This document shows positions 60,701-64,000 of a stretch of 64,000 nucleotides of DNA, in pieces. This stretch comes from Asterias amurensis (lineage: Eukaryota; Echinodermata; Asteroidea; Forcipulatida; Asteriidae). The translations under genes were made by a program, and so were the position numbers. The notes beneath the pieces were generated by a model that saw only the letters and a program-made list of their open reading frames with translations, had not been told where the DNA came from and made no database searches. The stretch lies in the NCBI RefSeq assembly GCF_032118995.1, contig NC_092650.1, positions 8,494,001-8,558,000 of the forward strand. Direction: 5' to 3'. Position 1 is the stretch's first letter; every line of letters begins with the position of its first letter.

Positions 60701-61100
60701 GCCAGTGCCGAGTTTGTATGGTGCCAACATTCTTGGTGCCAAGTGGGTGCCGAGTTTGCAAGGTGCCGAGTTTGCAAGGTGCAGAATTCCCTGCTTCAAG
60801 CAGAGCTAGGCATGAAATTGGGCCCAGGTCAGATGATACATGCAACCTCCTTGCAATGCCAAATAAGATGACAACAAAAACAGAGTAACATCATCATCAC
60901 GACCACGACGACAGAAATACAAAAACGGTGTAACAATTGCTTTTATGACAAATGTGTGCAATGTCATCATCTTCCTATACTGTGCAGAAACCTCCTCCTC
61001 ACACAGACTGCAGCAATAACATCGAAATATATAGTGCTTTTTAAACAAAATACAAATTGGAAAAGAAGTAAAAAATCCCACCTTCTGTACTTTCCTCCAT
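39778..61100 (-). CDS. MARCHF6: E3 ubiquitin-protein ligase MARCHF6 (Doa10/TEB4)
   Basis: Complete, 20 coding exons, 3360 nt, 1119 aa, every phase consistent: 61100-61082, 59324-59225, 57961-57888, 57461-57318, 56345-56273, 55463-55076, 54375-54201, 52953-52807, 51928-51789, 51102-50959, 49549-49415, 48334-48114, 47617-47480, 47166-46545, 45740-45486, 43363-43229, 41953-41864, 41118-40986, 40228-40093, 39868-39778. The RING-CH is intact: C10, C13, C27, C29, H37, C40, C53, C56. Near-identical blocks to human follow, such as [66 protein letters not shown] and RVPLDQSP. The C-terminal element keeps [11 protein letters not shown] with its conserved Asn. The family is a multi-spanning ER membrane ligase for ERAD substrates, including sterol enzymes and N-degron proteins. 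It is about 200 aa longer than human, mainly from an Ala/Gly/Pro tract (exon 6) and an acidic loop (exon 14). The first coding exon contributes only 19 nt. Confidence 0.96.
39896..40085. repeat. SINE-tail-like repeat in MARCHF6 intron 19/20
   Basis: (AAT)n-like start, then TTATATAGCGCATTTCACA and ACCGTATAAATGCGC. The same tail-like motif recurs at 56436 and 57545. Probable degenerate SINE 3' end; limits uncertain. Confidence 0.4.
40290..40530. mobile_element. TTAA-type MITE family 1 (MARCHF6 intron)
   Basis: TTAA at 40286-40289 and 40531-40534; ends AGGCAGTGGACACTATTGG and complement of AGACATTGGACACTATTGG. Part of the interior is missing. Confidence 0.85.
40669..40957. mobile_element. TTAA-type MITE family 1, diverged (MARCHF6 intron)
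   Basis: TTAA at 40665-40668 and 40958-40961. Ends AGGCACTGGACACATTTGG and complement of AGCACTGGACATGGTTGG. Confidence 0.75.
42010..42563. mobile_element. TTAA-type MITE family 1 with duplicated left half (MARCHF6 intron)
   Basis: TTAA at 42006-42009 and 42564-42567. The left-hand half appears twice: GCATAAAACCTTACTTG and GAGTAATGGGGAG at 42050-42090, and again at 42230-42260, so either a copy inserted in a copy or a tandem duplication occurred. Confidence 0.75.
43446..43697. mobile_element. GGGCCC-ended foldback MITE (MARCHF6 intron)
   Basis: Left GAGCCCAATATAATTGTCC/CTGCTTACCG pairs with right CGGTAAGCAGAGTC/ATGAAATTGGGCCC. Interior motifs GAATTCTGCGCTTACG also occur at 59820. Confidence 0.65.
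43733..44603. mobile_element. GGGCCC-ended MITE hosting a nested hAT-like MITE
   Basis: Left end AGGGCCCAATTATAAAGAGC, right end GTAGCTCCATGAAATTGGGG. A second element (44187-44574) with its own 8-bp target duplication lies near the right end, so the outer element is older. Confidence 0.65.
44187..44574. mobile_element. hAT-like MITE with 8-bp target duplication
   Basis: Perfect 17-bp inverted ends TAAGCTTGGGCGATATC and complement. TTAGTAGC occurs on both sides (44179-44186, 44575-44582); 8-bp duplications are typical of hAT transposons. The interior is dense in TATCGCGATA palindromes. No transposase. Confidence 0.9.
45010..45118. repeat. Short inverted repeat in MARCHF6 intron
   Basis: CAAATATTGACTGCTT near 45012 pairs with AAGCAGTCAATATTTG near 45103, with a weaker inner match. 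About 105 bp; probably a small foldback remnant. Confidence 0.55.
45905..46085 (+). mobile_element. tRNA-derived SINE (MARCHF6 intron)
   Basis: GTCGCCAAGTGGTTAAGTGC is an A-box region of Leu/Ser type, followed by a B-box-like GTGTTCTCATCTC and then a non-tRNA body (GCCAAGGGGTAAATGGGTAC). The stem does not close as in a functional tRNA. Confidence 0.55.
46099..46197. repeat. Hairpin TTATCACACAAGCGCGAG... (MARCHF6 intron)
   Basis: TTATCACACAAGCGCGAGTGG pairs with CCACGAGCGCGCGTGTGATAA, and GAATACAGAAAA with TTTTCCGTATTTC, around a short loop. It is about 100 bp and resembles a foldback MITE; target duplication not seen. Confidence 0.6.
47738..48187 (-). repeat. Five-copy 90-bp tandem repeat of the exon 12 / intron boundary of MARCHF6
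   Basis: The unit contains the last 73 or so bases of exon 12 and the first bases of the intron, including the donor CAAG|GTAAGG. Four copies keep a good donor; the fifth reads CAAT|GTAATA. Only the first donor (48114/48113) gives the conserved [12 protein letters not shown] junction; reading past it meets TAA at once. Copies differ by a few bases each. Confidence 0.93.
48540..49410. repeat. 21-bp minisatellite, about 41 copies
   Basis: Unit ATTGCTTGTGGGATAACTGAT, repeated head to tail with occasional variants (GGTGGGATACCTCAT). It fills most of the MARCHF6 intron between exons 11 and 12 and begins within about 10 bases of the exon 11 donor at 49414. Because 21 is a multiple of three, several frames stay open by chance. 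Confidence 0.97.
50057..50433. mobile_element. TTAA-type MITE family 1 (MARCHF6 intron)
   Basis: TTAA at 50053-50056 and 50434-50437. Ends AGGCAGTGGACACTATGG and complement of AGACACTGTACACTATTGG; central hairpin intact. Confidence 0.85.
52099..52271. mobile_element. Foldback MITE with AAGCCCAATTCATACTTCC ends
   Basis: AAGCCCAATTCATACTTCC pairs with GGAGGTATGAACCGGGCTTT and GCGAATACGAATGTGAAGC with GCTTCGCATTCGC. Intronic in MARCHF6. Confidence 0.65.
52366..52640 (+). mobile_element. tRNA-derived SINE (MARCHF6 intron)
   Basis: TTGGCGCAGTGGTGTCTTGC (A box) and CTGGTTCGAATCCCACCGG (B box) with correct spacing, followed by a body with CTCCCACATCAAAACTGAAA. A related body fragment is near 59640-59790. 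The 5' and 3' ends of the tRNA-like part do not pair, so it is a SINE. Confidence 0.75.
54695..54986. mobile_element. Foldback MITE with GTTCAGACAGGCG ends (MARCHF6 intron)
   Basis: CCGTTCAGACAGGCGCTCCAG at the left pairs with CTGGAACGCCTGTCTGAAACG at the right; subterminal GAGTCATTCC / GGAATGACTC also pair. About 290 bp, no coding capacity. Confidence 0.75.
56436..56868 (-). mobile_element. SINE with tRNA(Ser/Leu)-like head and TTA tail
   Basis: On the minus strand it starts GTCGTGGCCGAGCGGTAAAGAGC (given as two parts: GTCGTGGCCGAG, CGGTAAAGAGC), an A-box region, then GGGTTTGAATCCCCAG as B box, a body with CTTATCGACAAGAGTAGGGG, and a (TTA)n tail at 56436-56465. A second copy is at 61950-62262. 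Confidence 0.75.
57545..57625. repeat. SINE-tail fragment (MARCHF6 intron)
   Basis: (AAT)n followed by TTCTTATAGTGCATATCATA and CCCAATGCGCTGTAAAAGG, similar to the tail side of the 39896 and 56436 repeats. Head not found. Confidence 0.4.
58692..58830. repeat. 138-bp near-perfect hairpin (MARCHF6 intron 2)
   Basis: TTGCACGCTGTGACTGGGG pairs with CCCCGTCACAGCGTGCAA, GGGTTTTGTACACCCTCGAG with its complement, and GGCACC with GGTGCC around a loop near 58758. Probably a foldback MITE; GC-richer than its surroundings. Confidence 0.75.
59635..59790 (+). repeat. SINE body fragment
   Basis: TTTCCCTCCAACATCTAAAACTG-like sequence (seen as CCCTCCAACATC, AAAACTGAAATGACTTCATC) resembles the body of the SINE at 52366. 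No A or B box is retained. Confidence 0.4.
59930..60783. mobile_element. Foldback element with GTGCCGAGTTTGCAAG subterminal repeats (MARCHF6 intron 1)
   Basis: The left end holds five tandem units of the type CTTGCAAACTCGGCAC (59936-60027); the right end holds the complementary units (about 60676-60782). The unique centre of about 640 bp has no recognisable protein. It appears inserted in a GGGCCC-ended MITE whose right end (CATGAAATTGGGCCCA) is at 60826 and whose left interior (GAATTCTGCGCTTACG) is at 59820. Confidence 0.75.
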
Positions 61101-61332
61101 CTGTGCTCCGAATAATAGCAGTGGTACCCGGTAGCGATGCAGGTATGTTTGTATGTGTCTTTAAAAGGGCCAAAAGTTGCTCAGTTTACCAGTGTAAAAT
61201 TTACTGTCAGAAGTGCAGTGCGCCCTCAAGAGCTGAGGGTTTCGTTCACAAGCCAACGCGGTATCTCTTCCGTAAACATTTTTTGAAAGGTTCGGTGCTT
61301 TGTCAAAGAACAAATAATGTGAGCGAGAAAAG
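61101..61332. promoter_or_regulatory. Probable bidirectional promoter, MARCHF6 / WD40 gene
   Basis: The MARCHF6 start codon (61100, minus) and the WD40-gene start codon (61333, plus) are only 232 bases apart and point away from each other. No TATA box is evident. Shared promoter use is inference. Confidence 0.5.
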
Positions 61333-63914
61333 ATGACGGAAGTTGCGCTAGATTTTGACCCGTTGGCGTTAGAAGTCACCAATGAGCTAAGTAATATCTC
61401 AAGGAGTAAAACAGGAACATGGGAGCATGAGGATTTAGCTCAGGTTTGTACATAATGATAAGGCTTGGGCAAAATAATATTACAGTTCTTTTGTTTGTCA
61501 ATTTCACTTCAAAACGTTCTGTCAACTTTTCTTTTATAGAAAGTTTTTCCCAGTATTTTTGTCAAGATCAAGATTAAAACATCGAATGATTATGAAGCTA
61601 TTATTCTACCTCTCTGAGAGAAATGTTAAACTTCAAGTCTTCTTAAAATTTTCAGTGGTACTGTTACGCCATTTCAGGATCAGTACAGTATATTTAAGAT
61701 TAACCTGATTTTTTATATTTTATACTAGGCCTACTGTAAGTCTGTACTACTTTACTAGTATTGTTTACTATGGCTAAATTAATAGGCTCTTATTTATAGG
61801 GCTTTATCACATCTCTATATTATGCCATTTTAATATAATGGGCGTATCAAACTGCTCAGTATTTTTCCATGCATGGTACGTGGACGTACATTTTGAAGTA
61901 TGAGGCCTATTCCTTTAAAGTAAAGCACCATGTATTATGTAAGTAATGGTTTACAAGGTGCTGTGGGCAATTACTTCTAAAAACTATAATAAGGCTCCTC
62001 TGGGGAGCCTTACTTTGAAGTATGGGGCAATATGCTGCCAATCAAACCAGAAACACCGGGAAAACCCCTACTCTTGTCGATAAGTGCACTGTGTGCTTTT
62101 TTACACAGGACCAGCAGCTTTATATCCCATTTGAAAGAAGAAGCAATGGTTTAGTGTCTAGTCAAGACTGGTACTCAAACCCACACTCTGCTGAACTGGG
62201 GCTGAAACACCAGAGTTTGAAATTGGTGCTCTTAACCGCTCCGTCACAACACTTTCATGAATAAATTTTTTTGATTACTTTTGGATCTGCCCAGCAGCTG
62301 ATTGAGAATCTGTATTTTGGCAATCACATGACCATTTAGGAATACATCACTTCAGTCTCCGGGGCTGCAATCTTCCATCTGCGTAACATAGCCAAGATGA
62401 AGAGGTACCTAACCCCTGGTGCAACGGAGCATATAGTGCATGCTTTTGTCACCAGCAGGCTCGACACTGGAAACCTTGAATCGAGAGATCCTGCATGGTC
62501 TACCAAAGAAACAATTGTTGACGCCCCAAAAACTTAAGAATTGGGCAGCTTGTCTGGTAGTATGTACCAAGAAATGTGATCATGTGACACCAATCCTGAA
62601 GAGTCTTCACTGGCTACCAGTTGAGTCACGCTCTCAATTTAAGATCCTCCTATGTACTTGTGTTTCGCTGCCTTGTTGCCTTAGCCCTTTCATATCTCAT
62701 TGACTTATTGTCAATCAAAGAACCTGTCAGAAATCTGCTTTCCTGTTCCGACACTTCCCTTTTTCACATTCAAAGAACTAAACACAGTTGGAGGGGATCG
62801 TGCCTTTTCTATCGCAGCATCAAGGATGTGGAATCATCTTCCTCAGAACATCAGGCAATCTTCTTCATTAGCAAACTTCAAAACTTTGCTTATATCTCAT
62901 CTTTTTCAAAAGCCTACTGTACGGCGCTATGGGCAATGACTGTTGGATTAGCACCTTATAAATTTAACAATTTAGTGATTGATTGATTGATTTTACTAGT
63001 CTTATACAAATGCCTAGTTCTCATGAATCCATTTGACATTTCAGGTGCGATACAAAGTTCTGCGAGGTCATAAAGAAGGCATCAATTGTTGTCAGTTTTG
63101 TGTGAATGACACCCGCATCTTGACGGCAGCAGACGATAAAACATGCTCCCTCTGGGTAACTATAATTATCTGCTTGAAATTATTGCCCCGAATTTGCATG
63201 AATGTTAAAAAAAGGGGATTTGAGGCATTGCATGGTGAGGTATCAATTGTTACTAAAAGTTATGAAATTCAAAGAGTACTTAAAAATCTCTAGTTTTCAA
63301 GAAACTTCCTTTGCCGTTTGCCTTACTTTAATTAATTTAAGAAATATAAAAAGTTATATATAACTGGAAGACCAAAAGATTTTCTACAAAGTGTTGTCTG
63401 TTGAATTTGGGTGGATCAGAGCTGGGTGGGATCTTCCAAAAACATGTCCTTGCCTGCCCACTTCTTGCTGCCCTGTGGAGAAACCAGTATTTATATCAGC
63501 TCATCTTTCTTTTACACTTCTAAAAGGGTGGACACTTTATTCTAAAAATCTTGCCACTGCCCTAAAGCTATTCAACCTTTACAAGGCTGACTCCTACAGC
63601 CCCAATGAGTTGAAATGTATAATAATCTCAAGTTGTCTGCTTTTAAAGGTTGTTCCCCTCTCTCATCATGGCACAATTAGTCTTAAATTTCTTCAAAATT
63701 CTCCTTTCAGTGAAAAATTTGTGAAGTGAAATAATGACACTTTGTTTGTCTGTTGTTGACGTAGAATGTGGAAACAGGTGACAGAGAGCATAAATATGAG
63801 GGACACCCAACATGTATTACCCAGTGCCATATGAGCCCCGATAACACCAAGTTTGTCTCATCATGCTGGGATAAAAGAATCCGTGTCTGGGATGTGGAGA
63901 CGGGACAAATATTA
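61333..63914 (+). CDS. WD40-repeat protein, N-terminal part (WDR88-like?)
   Basis: Three exons fit in phase 0: 61333-61443 (MTEVALDFDPLALEVTNEL...), 63045-63155, 63765-63914; the donor at 63915 is GTGAGT and the gene leaves the window. The first exon is an acidic leader ending GTWEHEDLAQ. Exons 2-3 encode two WD repeats: VLRGHKEGINCCQF...ADDKTCSLWNVETGD, then YEGHPTCITQCHMSP...SCWDKRIRVWDVETG, with the GH and WD positions in the expected spacing. WD40 propellers are protein-binding platforms. The wording resembles WDR88 as I remember it, but this is a weak assignment without the rest of the protein. Its start is head to head with MARCHF6. Intron 1 holds a SINE and a LINE fragment. Confidence 0.75.
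61950..62262 (-). mobile_element. SINE copy (tRNA Ser/Leu-like head), WD40 gene intron 1
   Basis: Same family as 56436-56868: minus-strand head GACGGAGCGGTTAAGAGCAC, B-box-like GTGGGTTTGAGTACCAG, body CTTATCGACAAGAGTAGGGG. The tail end carries a small AAGGCTCC/GGAGCCTT hairpin at 61991-62012. Confidence 0.65.
62340..62960 (+). mobile_element. LINE fragment: C-terminal part of a CR1/L2-like reverse transcriptase ORF
   Basis: Conceptual pieces match the end of non-LTR retrotransposon ORF2 proteins: AKMKRYLTPGATEHIVHAFV, ILHGLPKKQLLTPQKLKNWA, HVTPILKSLHWLPVESRSQF, then RMWNHLPQNIRQSSSLANFK. The pieces lie in different frames, with at least two frame changes, and no start or endonuclease region is present, so it is a dead 5'-truncated fragment. 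The family assignment (CR1/L2 group rather than Jockey) rests on the KSLHWLPV and WNHLP motifs. Confidence 0.8.
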
Positions 63915-64000
63915 GTGAGTATTGGCTATTGAAATCAATTGTTTATTTTATTGCTGGATTAATCGTTGATGATTCAACACATTGTGAAAATTGGCTGCTG

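Overview
The window looks like nuclear DNA of a marine invertebrate deuterostome, most likely an echinoderm and probably a sea star. This is inferred from long AT-rich introns, a very high density of short foldback transposons, tRNA-derived SINEs, and animal genes with clear vertebrate orthologues. No bacterial, organellar or CRISPR features were seen. Exon limits below were set by eye from splice signals, reading-phase continuity and, where possible, remembered human orthologues.

Layout. 1-1724: 5' flank and leader of the first gene. 1725-3884 (+): ASTE1, XPG-family nuclease-like, one coding exon. 3885-11243: about 7 kb of AT-rich intergenic DNA with foldback elements. 11244-21755 (-): an 11-exon gene for an unrecognised, repeat-rich 1505-aa protein with a myristoylation-type N terminus, a basic cluster and a C-terminal membrane segment. 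About 20000-26700: an inverted duplication centred near 22330; its right arm carries a decayed, oppositely oriented copy of exons 1-2 and a 2.3-kb mobile element. 27703-31124 (-): an ANKUB1-like gene with a W/K-motif tail. 31130-39770: intergenic, filled with nested foldback elements, including a 1.25-kb element with compound ends. 39778-61100 (-): complete 20-exon MARCHF6 (Doa10/TEB4-type ER ubiquitin ligase, 1119 aa), with a 21-bp minisatellite and a five-fold copied splice donor in neighbouring introns. 61333-63914 (+, runs off the window): start of a WD40-repeat gene, head to head with MARCHF6 over about 230 bp.

The genes do not form a pathway. The most unusual parts are the repeat-rich gene with its inverted partial copy, and two local tandem expansions touching MARCHF6 splice donors. 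Much of the non-genic DNA is non-autonomous DNA transposons: at least a dozen copies of one TTAA-flanked family, a second TTAA family, an hAT-like copy with an 8-bp target duplication, a GGGCCC-ended family, and several nested insertions.
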